Shown here one piece after another: positions 36,901-50,650 of a DNA stretch of 64,000 nucleotides. The translations under genes were made by a program, and so were the position numbers. The notes beneath the pieces were generated by a model. That model saw only the letters and a program-made list of their open reading frames with translations, did no database searches and had not been told where the DNA came from. Position 1 is the first letter of the stretch; the number at the start of each line of letters is the position of its first letter. Source of the stretch: Hetaerina americana (Eukaryota > Arthropoda > Insecta > Odonata > Calopterygidae); NCBI GenBank assembly GCA_022747635.1, contig JAKTNV010000004.1, forward strand, positions 22,691,969 through 22,755,968, read 5' to 3'.

Positions 36901-39509
36901 ACAACACAAAACCTAGTCCGCTGAATCGGTTAATTCGTCAATTTATTTTACTAGCATTTTTTTCAATAATATGATATATTTTATCTATTTTCACCATAAG
37001 ATTAAATAAATAAAAGGATCGAAAAGTTGATCCCCACCTCCGCTACAACAAGCATAGAAACCAAGTAGAAATTTGAATCACATTTAACTTAATCTAAACT
37101 CCTTGCATATTTTTCGAATCCGCAGGATCATTAAAACATCAAGGGCGATGCATCAACGGGTCGGCGGGGAGTTTCCCGTAGAAGCACACAGACGGATGAG
37201 GAAAGAGACCCTAAGTAGTATTTAGCATGCATATTTCAGGCGAGAGAAGCACCTTCCTCTTCCCTCCATCTTTTTCTCGTTTTCCCTCCAGCACGCTGCA
37301 TTTATTACCGGATCTGAGCGGGCAAAAACGTCCCATATTCCCATCCTGGAGAGGATGGAAGTTTCCCGGAGGCCCTGCGTCGCGAGGAAATTTCCCCTTC
37401 TCACACCCATAACCACGCCGGATGTCATCCTCCCGCGTCCCACTCTTCCCCCTCCATCCCCCACCACGTCCTCTACACCCAGGGCCACGCCACTCGACAG
37501 AACCCTTCGCCCCCTCCCTTCCACCCCTCCCTCCAACCTCCCTCGACGCCCTTCCGCTCTCATACATCGGTCCGGAAGCTAAGTTAATCGTTGGCGCGAG
37601 GAGTAATTAATATCCCCGGTTTATTAGGGAGGAGTGGTCGTTTATTCCCTCCGCAAGACTTCCTCTGGGACGGAGACAGGTGGTAGGTCGGGGAAGAAGG
37701 GGGTTGGGCTGGGGGTGGCATGCTTTTGATGTGCCACCGAGTGGACAGTGAGGTTGAAAATGACTAGTGGACATAAAGCTCTGGGTATTATCGTTGAAAG
37801 GAACAACTAGGCAGTGAGAAAGGGAGATGAGCTAGGATCAGATTGATTTTAAACGAGATCCCAAACCCCGCTCCTTCTGGAAAATGGATTGGTAATTTCG
37901 TCGTTGTCTGTCTTCAGGAGAGCCTGGGAAGGATCATTAGGTGTTTTTACGACGAATGAGCTCAAAATTTTATTTTTATCAATTTTTATTCCCGCGATTT
38001 CATTAAAACTTTAAGCTCACGTAAAATATAAGATACAAGAATCCAAGCTTAGCAAATTTAGCCTAATTAGCTCGGTTCAATTAGCATTATAACACCCAAA
38101 TTAGACGCAGTAGAATTACTGAAGTGGGTGAAAATATCGTAACTCGCAATGTACGTAGCATTTATCCTCGGCTAAAAACTTTCATGGCAAGCTTACGGAT
38201 AAGATATAAAGAAAGCTTAAGATACTTTGATGCTTTAATAAATGGTCCAACGAAAATTGAAAGAATATGCAATGGAGAGGTGTCACCTTCGTATTATGTA
38301 AGCCACATTGAGGATACGCAGCCAATACATGGGGAAGTATAGGTATTCGCTTTAAAAAATTCCACAAACAAAGAAAGAATGAAAACGTCTTCAGGGCAAT
38401 GGATAGTTCAAAAAATATAGAGTCAAATTTCATTCACGGTTTAAAAATGCATGGAATAACTTACTTGGACTTGGACTTAATTGAGTTTTTAATGTGGATA
38501 GGTGTGAAGTGTTCCATTTTCAAAAACATCCAATGGAAGAATGTTAAGCGGCAAAGATTTATCACTCCACGATGGAAGGCGTAACATAGTCAAAGTTATC
38601 AGGGTTGTATTTTTCCACTTTTTAAAATCAAATCTATTACAGAAACGCGTCTGCTTCAATGGGGGCTCTAAATCTAATGGCTTGTTAGTCATTAGGCTAA
38701 AACCTTATGATAAGAGAAACCGAAACACGATATTGACTAGAGCTACTCTCTAAAAAGTGGAAAAATGTTAAAAATCATTCAAAAGTGAAAATAATTCAGC
38801 CTCAAAATGACAGTATAATAAAGGAAATACTCATACTCTAATTAGAATAAAAAAGAGTCGGACTAAAGATATCACCTCACAGGCTTGCTTGTGAGATCAG
38901 TATATGATTTAAAATGCATGTTCTAAATAACATTATAAAATTAGACCCCCAGGATAAAATCATGCGAAATACACCTACGAAATTTATGATTTAAAATCTA
39001 GCCTCTCCTTAGCACGATCGGTGATAACTGCAATAAAATTTTGAGTCCTTGAGCGACAAAGACTCGAGAGAGGGGCCATTTGATGCAGTAAGAGAGGAGA
39101 ACTCTTTTGAATCTGCAACAACAATGCATACCTTCCTTGCGTAGGTATGTTTTGGAAGGTGAGGCGGGAATATTCGAGAAATCAATGCGTGGGGATGCAA
39201 GGATAAAGGAGGCGGAGGGAGGCCAACGGCAGTCGGGTGCAGCGGCGGTGCGGGGAACATCGAAGTCGCGGGATGGAGAGGAAACGGTGGGAAAGGAGGA
39301 GAGTTTGGAGTTCCGAACCAGAGTGGGAATGGTAGAGAGAAATTTAAATAAACGGCGGTATTTCGTTCAATCCTAACTACTACTCGCCCAGAAATGCGCA
39401 AAAACTTATAATTAAACGTGGATTAACAAGCTAGATGAGATAATAGTAAATCTCAGAGTAACACTTATTTTCTCCTTTTCAAGATTTTTTAATAAAATGT
39501 CTCAATTTA
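36901..39509. other. Gene-free stretch with CpG-rich block at 37.1-37.7 kb
   Basis: 37140-37700 is markedly GC- and CpG-richer than its surroundings (for example gtcggcggggagtttcccg, gcgtcgcgaggaaatttccc), with overlapping pyrimidine-driven frames on both strands. It might be a promoter or exon of an unseen gene. I cannot identify a protein, and the frames in three phases argue that openness here reflects composition. Confidence 0.35.
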
Positions 39510-39775
39510 TTATGGTTAGCAAAAAACACAGCAATCAACCCGAAGTTGTGATTATAGGTGAGGGTAGAGTTCACCTAATACTTTGTCCAAAGATGGATGA
39601 AATTCAAACACAATGATGCAGGGCATAGCTCCTGTTCGTTGGCCGCCTTTAGATTCCCATGAAGATTTGTTACCCGAAAAAATCACACCACTTGGTTGAA
39701 GCTGAAATAGCCCAGAATGGTCACCGGGTTTCAACCTCGAATCCTGCAGTTCGGATACCACGCTCCTTCTTCACT
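39510..39775 (-). mobile_element. SINE-B, longest copy
   Basis: Shares ordered blocks with 28302-28460: acagcaatcaacccgaag, gtagagttcacctaatac, attcccatgaagat and cgaaaaaatcacac. On the minus strand the 5' part includes gattcgaggttgaaacccgg, resembling a tRNA B box region, so I read it as a tRNA-related SINE whose 3' end is ttcgggttgattgctgtg. No long TA tail is present at this copy. Family identity not established. Confidence 0.65.
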
Positions 39776-42700
39776 TAAAAAAGAAAAAAAATCCCACACC
39801 AGTCCCTGACCCACAATCAGGGTTTTGCGACACACTGCGTAATTATAGGGGTGATTCAAATTTTTTGTGCCGTCCCAATGCTGATTTCCTCCAATTATGA
39901 AATTTAAGCTGCAACGGCAAAAGAAGGAAATTAAATAAAATTCAAGACACGTGTACGACATTTAGTCTGCATTGTTCTGCCTCAGTCGGCATTTGAAAGG
40001 GGTTTTTATTTGAAGCGGAGCAGGAAAAGTTTTCAATGTGAAATGGTAAGTAGATTAAATACCGAAGTCTTTTCAGGAGAGAAAAATAATGAATGGCGTG
40101 ATTCGACGGTATGGATGTGACACAAAAATAGACAATAAATCAAAACCAGCGTGAAAAAGTATCGAATTAATTCCACAAAAAGTCTTGAACCGACGGACTC
40201 CGTTGATATAAAAAGGTTATCTCCTGTACTATAGTATAATAAATCAAACAAATTTTCTTTTGAGAAAAATATAAGGATTGAATTCATGAAAAATCCAGAA
40301 AGCTCAAGCATATCTCGCTTTTTGCAATTGAAATTAGATCTAATGTTACAGTATCTTCGTTCACCTACCAGTTGAAATTAAACTGATAGGAGAATGAAGA
40401 TTCCTTCTTGAAGGCAGGAATGCCGTACCTCGCAGCCACAGCCGTGAAGAGTTTTGATTCTATTAATCCTTCGAATACCACCTTTTAGCATGATTTTTCA
40501 AATGCCTGAAACAAGTTCTTCCGGAGAGGAGGAAGCCGGGTGCTCATGCATGGGGTGATAACATAAAATATTGAGAATCCTGAAACGAGAGAGATGAAAA
40601 ATTTTCCAGGAACCCGAAGAGCACGGCGCGGGAATCTTTTTTCTTTTCCAAAGGACGATATTCTTACACAGCGCGAACGTGGCAATTACTTCCTCCTCGA
40701 CTAATCAGTACCGAGGCCTTTAAAGGGATGTTAAGGTAGGTAAACACGTGATGATTGAGATCCTGGGAACGTTAATACAGAACTAAAAGAGCCCTTAAAT
40801 ATAGGACAAGTCTCACGAGGACGTTATGTCATTATCAAATTGGAACTTGAGAGAAATAATATTCAATCTATACTTTGTTGACGCAGGATTCTCAATTAAC
40901 CCCTTTGGTAGGGAGGAATTATCGCGAATGTACTTTGAATAGGAAAACCGAGAGAAAACCCTATGCCAAAAACACCTATCGATCTATTCGTTTCAAGTGA
41001 AGAGGCGACCGTTTTGTCAAATTTCCCTTTTCTTGCCATCTGATTTTAAGATACAAGATATGCGGAGAATTTAGACAGCAATCAACCCTATTTCCTTACT
41101 GCATGTAACGATTAATGGGTTGGTAATAGAAATCTTGAGAAGGAAATCCTACGATCCCAGGTAGGCTGTGGCAATACGATTACTGTAAGTGGACAATCGT
41201 AAACTCTTTGTTCAATAATTTTGGAAGTAAATTTAGCATGAACACACAATAAAAAGATCCATAAATTCACAAAAATAACTAGAGAAGATGATTACAAAGC
41301 GATAAAAAATGATTTGAACTATTTTTATTCCACATAAACTATAATTTTAAATTAATTATAGCTTTGGCATGCTATTTTACGGAATTTCATAGGGAAAAAT
41401 GACTTTTTGTTTAATTTTTGAAAGATACTAATAAAAATATGATCGTCGTCCTCGTCGACGACCTCGTCAGGGTTGCCAGGAGAGTACGGAAGTTATAAAC
41501 GTTGCATTGAGGGCTGAATAGCAATAATTTTTTTGACTGGGAGAGGTATTGGCCCAGAGTTCACCCGTGTTTGCAGTAAAAACTGCAAAACCTCTGTCCA
41601 AAAACACGTCGCTGTGCGAGCATAGCTGTTGGTGTGTCAGACTGCGTTACTGCACTCCGATTGGTTGATGTGCGCGGCAGCTGCAAATAACGCCAAACAA
41701 TCAGAGAGAAGTACCCACGCTGATGCCTCCGAGGCCGAATAAGAATAGCGACATTTTCTGAGAAGTCTCCACTTCTTTTGCCTGAGGATGCCGACAGCAG
41801 AGCAGATGAAACGTCACCATCAACAGAGTGCCAAGAGAGAAGAAACTCGTCAACCAGCCTAATAAGAGACATCTGTTTCCAATAAGCTGTGGGCTAGAGT
41901 CATAGTACTGTCATACGCGAAGAAACAAATTCCTGGAATAGATTAGGTGTTTGTGGTTGAAACTTCTTTTTTTTCTTTATTTTGTATTGAAAATTTTCTT
42001 TGATATCTAAATGGTTGAATTTTTTTTAACACCATCGCAAAAAAAACAAATTCGGGGTGATGCCATGCGAAGAGGAGCTGCTGCTTGACGGAGCGTATGA
42101 CATTAGTATAAAAAGCAATTGCTCAACGAAAGGAAACGATTGTACAATCCTTAAAAGTCAACAAAAGAATCTCGTAAATAACATGATGCACCAACTAGTA
42201 CTATGCGGCTCTTTTATGCCTCTAAATTGTGCCTGTTCAACGATTTAAAGCTATGGGATGCAATTTCCCTCACCGATTTGAAAAATATAATCTGTTATGA
42301 GATATATTTGAAGAACTTTACTTCCCGGGAATGATGATACCGCCTTCCAGCCAGTCTATAACCTCATCATTTTATTGATCTCTTCTATCTCTCATGAAGA
42401 TTCAAAGACTGAAACCCATTCCGAAGATGGTCATCACAAGCGAAAACAGTGAATGGGATCCGATTCGCATCCGGACGCTGACGATGCGGTTCCCAGAGGA
42501 GCCTTCAGACGGAAAGTAACCGACGGTATATCCATGAAAACCAATCACGCTACAAGATTTCAGCGCCTACGAACCTGATACGAAGGAACTTCATAAAAAG
42601 GAGGATAGGTATGGAAGGCCTTAAGCTGGATGGGCGGAGAATACGAATAATATGTTTTCCGGGTTTCCCAATAAAATACAAATTTGCTACCGGCCATCCT

Positions 42701-45084
42701 TAAGCTTGATACACCTGGGTCGCACTTGTTAAAAATACAATGTAAGTGAAAATTCTTAAATTTTTAAAATTAAATAAAGGTTTGTTTTTGTAATTAATGC
42801 TAACGCAAATATTTACACAGTCGTTCATGCGGTACCTAAGGGGCATCATCAAACCAAATAAGAGGGTTTTTGTTTCGTCCTGATCGACATAAACATATAA
42901 ATATTAGTAATTTATCACTTTTCTCCAAGCAAATTGATAAGTCAAATGCGTCTTAGTATTTATATTTCAGAATTCCAATATTTGTCTCAGTATTAATCCT
43001 CTTTTTTCGTTTGATTAGTTGGCAATGCTTGTAATACAGGCAGTCGTAACTTTAGGGACCATAAAATAAATAGGCTTTCTCAAATTCAATTTCTGTTCAA
43101 AAATGGCCATAGATCCAAGAGCTATGTCCGCTAATTGATAATGGAAAATTCATAACCGTTATTTTGAACATGAAAACGAAAAATTAAAAAAAAATGAAAT
43201 TATATCTAAAAAGCAATATGCATGATGATTTCAGGACCAATTATTACTGCAGCAAATACATTCAAATGAAATATGAAGCCGGAAAAAGAGGTTATCATTT
43301 TTCTCCCGGTATCTATAAACTGTCAGATCAGCTCACTTGATGAGAAATCACTGTACTTTTTTATGTTGAAATTACAATAAAGGTGCCATAAAACGACATT
43401 TATTGTATAAACTCTTGCCAATCGATTGAAAAAAGCGATGTCAGCAAAATTCTGAAGGGTCAATTTGGACACACCAGGGATCATGATTTTTGTTTTGTTT
43501 CAACTATTGCGAAATTCAAAGAAAACACAAAGCACAAAAAGGACGGTAATTTATTTTTTTGGAAAAAAATTGTTAAGCAAGAGGTAAAACTTAACACGGA
43601 ACAAAATGTTCACTTATTTTTATAACTGCATGTGCACATGACATTCGTTTATGAATTATCAATAAAATAACCATGGCGCACTACAGAAAAACTTGGTGCC
43701 TGCATCACAAATTGAATTTATTCGTACCTATTCATGTCACGGTGCCGGATAAAGCCGTTTAATATTAAAATATAATTTTTCCATGAGAAGCATGCCAGCA
43801 TTACTAAGCTCTGTTTGCATATTTAAAACATTAAGTAATTTGGTCGCATGAAAAAGCAAAGTAACAGTCAAAGTGCATGCGTATGCACGCACAAAGTGAC
43901 AATGATTTTATCTCCACGTGTTTTAAGCTGCAATGGGAATTTCCATATAACGTGACTCATCACATAACACCATTAAGATCATGCTTGACTCTCATGTTTC
44001 GAATCATTAACTGACTACAATCCGTTAAAACTGCTGCGGGACGACTGGGTTTTTGTCATGTTGCATATTTATCTGAATTAAAGCGTCCTCGAAATCGCTA
44101 CTGGAATCCCATTGGAATCTTTTAGTTCGATTTCTCTCGCTAAGAGAAATAAAATGAACTCAGGTCGTATTTCTTTACCCTCTATGATAAATCTTCGATT
44201 TTTAACAAGTCTCATGCATGAAAGGAATGGAATATGAGGTCAAGGTCAAGGTATTTAAGTTCAATGTATTCCGTAATTTTTCCAGGGATTCTAAAATTTA
44301 CTTCAACATAACTAAAATCAGATAAATGGAAGAAGTTATAATTTTACAGGAATATTTGTATAAATAGACTAAAATTGAAACTTGATCAGTTTGTCCAATT
44401 AAATTAAAAATTACTCGTTTCTCTTGAATGACAACAGGAATAAATAACTTATAGCATTCCACCACTGATTTCCATCGGAATACCAGTTTATTAATGAATT
44501 AATGCTCCCAGTGTCTCCACGTGCGGGTTACTCTAACAACCGACGCCTGCGCATTAATTTGTGTGTTTCGCTTCCAGGCATAAGCAAAAATGTTCAAAGT
44601 CATTGGTGGATATTTGAGACAATTAGGCCTTAATATGTAAATTTTACCAGTACAACTGTTTGTCATTACTAACTTTCACCACACTTATGCAGAAGTGAGC
44701 AAGGGAAAAGGGTTCTCGCCATCAAATTAATCAACAGACACCCCTTAGTTATCTCGCCCATTTAGGCCATGTGGCATCATAGTTTTACGTTAAGTAACAA
44801 TAAACGACTAGACGTTAAACATAGTTAACACAAATGATGCATTTTTAAATAAGGATGAGGAATAGCATTAAATTTTCTGGCTCAGAGTGGATCTACATTC
44901 TTGACATTTATACATTTTTTTCATTTTTTTACTAATAGAATTAATCTATTTTATTTTCACTTAAGATTGTATGTTAAACTATTGAGTCTCAAATAATTAA
45001 ACTATACTAAAAAATAGGCACGAAGAATTAAAATTAAAATGCCTCCTTTTAATTCAAGTATCCACAATTCTTTGGTTATTATTA
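39776..45084. other. Long gene-free stretch
   Basis: No recognisable gene. A GC-richer patch at 41440-41880 holds a 103-codon minus-strand frame (41561-41872) that I do not recognise, and two hammerhead-like motifs (see findings). The remainder is AT-rich with only short frames. Confidence 0.4.
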
Positions 45085-46220
45085 TTCGATAGTCTATCGT
45101 CTAAAGTAAGTTTTTGATGAACACGGATTCACCAGCTTTTTATTTCCATACTTAGACGCAGCCTAAAACAACATATTACACGCAGCCTAAAACAACATAT
45201 GATAACCTGCTGCCCTTGTAAGCCCCCATTCAATTTCACATATATCCTATCTGCTTTGATTCAACCCAACAAGCCTATACTTAGCTCCCCACTAAATCAC
45301 TTTTCTAACGTTCTCCCTTCCACCTATCACAGTCTCAACATTCCATCACCAACCACAATGCTCTGCATCCATCTTTCCTGCCTCCTTTGGAAAACTATCT
45401 AACCTTCCCCTCTCCCCCTTAATGCCTAGCACTTTCTCGTTTGTTTTCCTATCTGTCAACTTCTGCTTTTCTATCCTTCTTCACACCCAAATTTCAAATG
45501 TATCCAATATAATCATATCATCCTGCTTCAAGGACTTCTTTCCGGCGCCGTACACGCTGAGCATATGCTCCATGTCAAATTTTTGAACAATTTTTCTTCA
45601 GCATCCTGACTCAACGTCCCTGTCATCAATTCCCTCCTTTTAAAATTATTTGCATAACTCAATTTTACTCCTTATGTCTCTACTACTTCGACCATCTTCG
45701 TCCAAAGCGTACGTGAACTGCATCACATCTAATTTTAACGCTAAACTTCGCCTTCATCTTTCACGAAAATCTCACGAACTTTGCTTTGTTAACATGAAAT
45801 TCTTAAGTCATCATTAAAACACCGATTATCAATGTAATACTATACTTTCGCCAATGATTTCCACTTCTTGGCTGACTTTTAAACCAACGGTAGATCATCA
45901 GCAAACCTAACTGATTTTAGGAATTTGCCAACTAGTTTATTCCAATCATCAGTTCTTCCCATAGCTCTGTTAACATTCCCTCCCGCATATAAGGTAATTG
46001 TCTCAGGTGATAATGGGTATCCCTGTCTAACGCCCTTTCCTAACGCTAATCCTAACTCTCCATCCATAAACTGAGCAGCCTGAGACTTGTACTGGTCGCC
46101 TATTCCTCCAAGGTCCACATCCCATCATCTGCATTCTACCCAATTTGTTCTGTTGAACGTTTTTTCGAAGTATGCCAAGAAAAAAACACTACCTAGTTGT
46201 ACCCTTTATGTTTTTTTCAT
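45085..46220 (-). mobile_element. Non-LTR retrotransposon reverse transcriptase remnant
   Basis: Best reverse transcriptase relic in the window. In minus-strand order: YFEKTFNRTNW (46145-46180, palm motif A, with its catalytic D replaced); GVRQGYPLSP (about 46010-46040, motif B); RFADDLPLV (45880-45910, motif C with the FADD catalytic pair); YALDEDGRSSRDIRSKIEL (about 45655-45715); LDTFEIWVWRR (about 45470-45520); KLTDRKTNEKVLGI (about 45425-45465); then a decayed MLETVIGGR tail near 45330. The endonuclease domain is missing (5' truncation) and stops separate the blocks. The plus-strand bases at 45425-45540 match 26570-26690. The 3' UTR probably reaches about 45085, where it weakly resembles the 28.7-kb UTR. 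Non-functional. Confidence 0.8.
45156..45200. repeat. 21-bp tandem duplication, period 24
   Basis: cgcagcctaaaacaacatat preceded by a occurs at 45156-45176 and again at 45180-45200, inside the 3' region of the minus-strand retroelement. Confidence 0.95.
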
Positions 46221-48000
46221 TAATGATCTTAATATTGCTATAGAATATTATATCACTCTCCTCTGCCCGAACTTCAAATGATCATCTCCTAAGTAGTTCT
46301 TTGCCCTCTTCTCAAATTTTAATCAATGATTCAACCTATGTACGACGCTAACTGCGTGTGAAGTGAAATTTATGGTCCTGTAGTCCTCACACACGATCGC
46401 TATTCCTTTTTGGAGATGAAAATAACATAAATCAAACGAAATTCTCTGGGAGATTATCTACCCCATATATTTTGCCTGTATTTTAAGCCCATGAAAAATT
46501 TTTCTTCCATATTTTCCTTAATTCTAACTTAGGATTGCGGGTATATTGTCTATCCTCTTGACTCTATTTGATTTTGACTCTCTTAATTCCCTCTCTATAC
46601 CGCAATCAAGTACGCCTTGGCCTAAGCTATCTCCACCAACGTCAAATTCTATATCCATGATTAAACTAGCTGACCTAACAACTATACCATTTACGTAGAT
46701 CTTCTATGCATATACTTTTATTTGTATTCTCTTTTTCTTAAACATTCCATGAGAGAATTAATACTTTTTCTGCTGTATCATTTTAAGAATAAAAAAGATA
46801 CACCATTCTTTTTTGAAAGATAACTAATTAACTACTGCACATACTTTTTGAATTTTTGAAGCCTCCACACCTAATAATAGGCAATAGCTTTGCTGTCACT
46901 ACTTTAATTGCTCCGTTCCGGCTCAGTTAAGCTACAGCAAATGGCCGAATTTGTGACTTAAGATATGTATTTGTTTATTAGCGGATCTCTGACTTCTGTT
47001 TCCAAATCCAACAGTCAGGCTAAATATTCAAAATAACGTAAACCAATTTCAATTCGTCGTTAAAATTGGAAAATAATTAGAATATTCTCTGGTTTGTCTT
47101 GATGAAGATAATTTTAGGTTGCTTCTTTACAATATTCTATAAATTGAATGAGGTGTAAGTGCTTATTTTTCTTAACATGGTGACAACCTACACAGGATGA
47201 GAGTTGAAGTTTTCATGATATACAAAGGTTTTAATACTTTAAGCGAAATTATGCCGTCCAGAACATGCTTCAATAAGCACGATATGCGAAATTCTTTGCT
47301 TGTGGAATGTGGCACACCAGAGGAAAAAAATGTTCCAAGTTCAATTAAAGCTGGCTTGTGTCCTCGTTTATTTTCGCGAATTCACATCATAGAATCTTCA
47401 TTTGCTCAAGAATTTGACGTTTCCTTGTTCGATAACTTTAATACCTGACACTTAGGATGATTGTAATTTTGAAAAGCACAAACTTTTTTATGACTTCTAT
47501 GTATAAAAAAGCTTAAATTATCAGTGGTTTTAACTTTCACACTACATTCGTTCATCAATGAGTACATTTTCATTCCAAATACGTCTAACATAAACTTTTC
47601 CAAAAATGTAACATGATATTGATTAGCTGGAAATATTTCTAGAGGGATCATCTGGATGAGAAAGAGTATTTTGTTCTCAAAAATACCAATTTTTTATGGT
47701 AACTAGCTTTTTACTTTATTCATTTACTTTTACTTATTTATTTTTTCTGATGCTGGAAAATGTTCTTATGACTGCTTTCATAAAACCTATCATCAAAATA
47801 AATATTTCACCAAACCAACGAATATGAACATGATATAAGCAGGAGCACATTTCTCCTTAAATCTCAAGGAGCAAAAGACGAAAAATTTCAAAATTCACTT
47901 CACCCATTCATTGCCAGTAATTCAAGGACGACGTTCGAAAACGGATGATGACTTATCAACAATGGGTGCGAACACAACAAGACCTAGGGGACACGGCGAT
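46221..48000. other. Gene-free stretch
   Basis: Pyrimidine-rich part up to about 46740 may be older sequence of the minus-strand retroelement, but no motif could be read. Beyond that only short unrecognised frames. Confidence 0.4.
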
Positions 48001-48434
48001 GACTAGAGGAAGAGAGGGAAGAAGGAAGAGGGGAACAGATTTGGGAAAGGGGTGGTAGAGAGAGGGGGAGAGGTAAGGGTGAAGAGGAGGGGAATCAAAC
48101 GGTTCGGAGGATCCCATTGGCTCTCAGGCGCGTTGTCGGTGGAGGGGGCAAGGCCGTGCGGCAGGAGGGGGGTAGTAGGGAGTGCTGGGATGGGGAAGGG
48201 GAGAGAGAGAGAGAATGAGACTCTGGAGGTACTAAAAGTAAGGGGGGAGCAGGGAGAGTCATTGGGGAGTTGGAGTGGGAGTGGCGTGCTGCGGAGGGAT
48301 GTAAGGGGGCAGGTGGGGGAGAGCGGAGGCGGGAGGGGGAAGGTCGCGGAGTGGAGGCGAGTAGTCGAGGATCGTGGTGTTTTCAGTCGTCTCCGGCCCG
48401 CCGCTTGGTGGTGAACGGATTCCTCGTCGCGCTC
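48000..48434 (+). promoter_or_regulatory. CpG/purine-rich block with candidate promoter and first exon
   Basis: The block is G-rich and CpG-containing. At 48383-48387 it has tcagt, the arthropod initiator consensus, in the context gttttcagtcgtctccgg. A strong splice-donor match, gctc|gtgagtaaa, follows at 48435. If real, transcription would start near 48385 with a short leader exon of about 50 bases. Alternatively the same tttcag could be a splice acceptor. No coding similarity is recognised and overlapping long frames on both strands stem from the low-complexity composition. Confidence 0.3.
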
Positions 48435-49749
48435 GTGAGTAAACTGCGCTGGCACGAAAAAGGGTTAGCCCCTCTTCCATAACGACCTACACACTGAGAG
48501 AGAGACAGACTCCAGCTTCACGAGGAGTTGGTAAATAAAAAGGCCATCTCGCATTCCTGTTTCCTTCTACTTGTTTTTTTTTCGCTTCGGTGTAGGACAA
48601 GATTTCCTCGTGAGCAGCCGCTCCTCTCGACGTTTCGCTCCCTAAAAGTGGTCGTATTTTTTTAAATATCTATATTTTTTGTCCGCGTCAAGGTCAGCTT
48701 TATGCTAATTTCATCTGTCGCCAAACGCCGAGAAAGTTTTTATTTCGACGGACACATTTGACCATCCCGGCCTAAAGGAGAGAAAAGGATTCGCGAGGAA
48801 AAGTGCACATTCGTATTGTTCTCGTGTGAACTCTCGTTAAGGATAAAAAAATAAATTTTACCGCAAGTGTCGCTGACAGGTGCTCTCTGTTTCGTGATAT
48901 TATTTCGTGAAGGAGACCTCGTTTGCAAAAACCAGACAGAAAATAAAGACGATGGCAAGCATATGATCAAGCTTGCATCGTAAATGCTCTCTGGGGATTA
49001 CTTTAGGCTCACTCCACAAGGAAGGGGACATTCTTCACGTTAACCAGTTTCCCTGAATGTGATGGTGATATTATCGGACTCTGGAGAAAAAATGATTAGG
49101 ATGGATGAACGAGGTAAACGATAATTCGCGTATTATAACGAACATTTACATGGACAGAATAAAACGGTTCCAATTCGGTCATCATTTTGTAGTTTTATTT
49201 CTACTGCTAACTGTAGGTATCTGTCTCATTTAATTGATAAGCCGATCCATTTTTTGCTCTCTTTAATCCTTTATCTGCAAGAAGTATTTTACATCCGAGT
49301 CGAGCTACTTTACCGTAGCAAAGAAAATTATTTGCTTTTACTTCAGCTTTCTACCCAAAATTGGATGAGATCCATTAAAAGTGTAGGGAGTAAAATTATA
49401 CTATTACAAAGTTAGAAGCTTCGAGTGCATACACAGAATGATATCCCATTGCCAATGATGGAACATCCTTACGCGTAATTAAAAATATATTAATAAGAAA
49501 AAGGAATACGAGAAAAACATTCGCCTCGCCATCCCGAATAAATCGCAAATAACATTCCTTCGTAAATGGAAGTTATGCTTCAACAAAATAAATGTCGCTA
49601 CCAATCATATGTATGACCTCACCGAAAAAAAACAATTGAAATTCAATGGTAAAGACTGAGTATTGTACGCTTGTTTCGTAAGTGTGATGTGTAATGTCTT
49701 CGTTAAGGAAACTTATACGAGTTCTCAAGAGGAATAGTGAATCATGCCT
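48435..49749. other. Gene-free stretch downstream of CpG block
   Basis: If the candidate donor at 48435 is real this would be first-intron sequence. No gene or repeat was recognised. Confidence 0.35.
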
Positions 49750-50650
49750 AGTCTAAGGAGCCCATATTTTCTCCCACCGCGGCGAAGTACCTCGTGAAGC
49801 AGATCTTCTGCGGAAATATCGCAACACCCTCACCACAACTACCCATAAACCAACGCCCACAAATTCATTCCCCTGGGACTGAAGAGGAGGAGGAGGGCAC
49901 CGAAGAGGGAGAAGGAAGAAAAGTTCCAAGGTGTGGGAGGGGACCGTCGGAGGAGTTTCATTCTTCCCAATCTCCACGATTTCGTGGACATTCTTCGACA
50001 CACTTCCGCGCGAGTGACACTTGATCCCTGGTATCATCTAGGGAGGGGGTTGAGGAAGAGATAAGCTCCTGTATCCGAGGAGGAGTCTGCTCTCCCGCAC
50101 CCTAGCGGTAAGAGGAATTGGGAGTGATCCACGCAGCCTCCCATCCCATTTCTCCTCCCGGGGACCTAGAGAGACCCCAACCTACGGTACCGTCACCGCC
50201 GACCGACCCGACCACTGAGTCAACCGACAAAAGGAAGCCGGCGCGGAGGAGGTGGAGGTGGGGGGTGTTGGGGTGCCGCCGCCGACGAGAACGGTAAGGC
50301 TTCACCAAAAATATCTCCCACTACCACGGCCACCTTGAGTGGCATGCCCACCGCCCACGGCCGATTTCGTTTCCTTCTCTCCCCTCGGAACCCCGGCAAC
50401 CGCCCGCGCGGCCACGATTGGAGTGGGCGGTGGATAGAGCATCGTCTGATTCGGGATTTTGGACCGAAGACGGGACAAATAAAAAAAAAACAGAAAAAAA
50501 AACAATTACACTCCTTCCCCCCCCCCGCCCATACACGCGCATATCTGCTTCTCCCGCGCCACCCCTTGTTGTGTTTGTACACGACTCTTCATTTGCTTCT
50601 CGATTTGAATACCTTTCTATCTTTCCTCCTCCTCCTCTGAATTGCCACCA
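49750..50650. promoter_or_regulatory. CpG-rich island, candidate promoter/first exon
   Basis: The strongest CpG-rich region of the window (for example gtgccgccgccgacgagaac, cgcccgcgcggccacg). It contains two good splice-donor-like sites on the plus strand: agcg|gtaaga at 50108 and aacg|gtaagg at 50294. Open frames of 60-120 codons occur in several phases on both strands, which speaks for composition and not for a single coding exon. Such islands in AT-rich arthropod DNA often mark gene starts. Direction is unknown, though the donors favour plus. Confidence 0.35.

Noticed and set aside
37211..37610. Proline/arginine- or glycine-rich proteins in the 37-kb CpG-rich block
   Set aside because: Open frames exist in several phases on both strands at once, which indicates stop-poor GC-rich composition and not coding selection.
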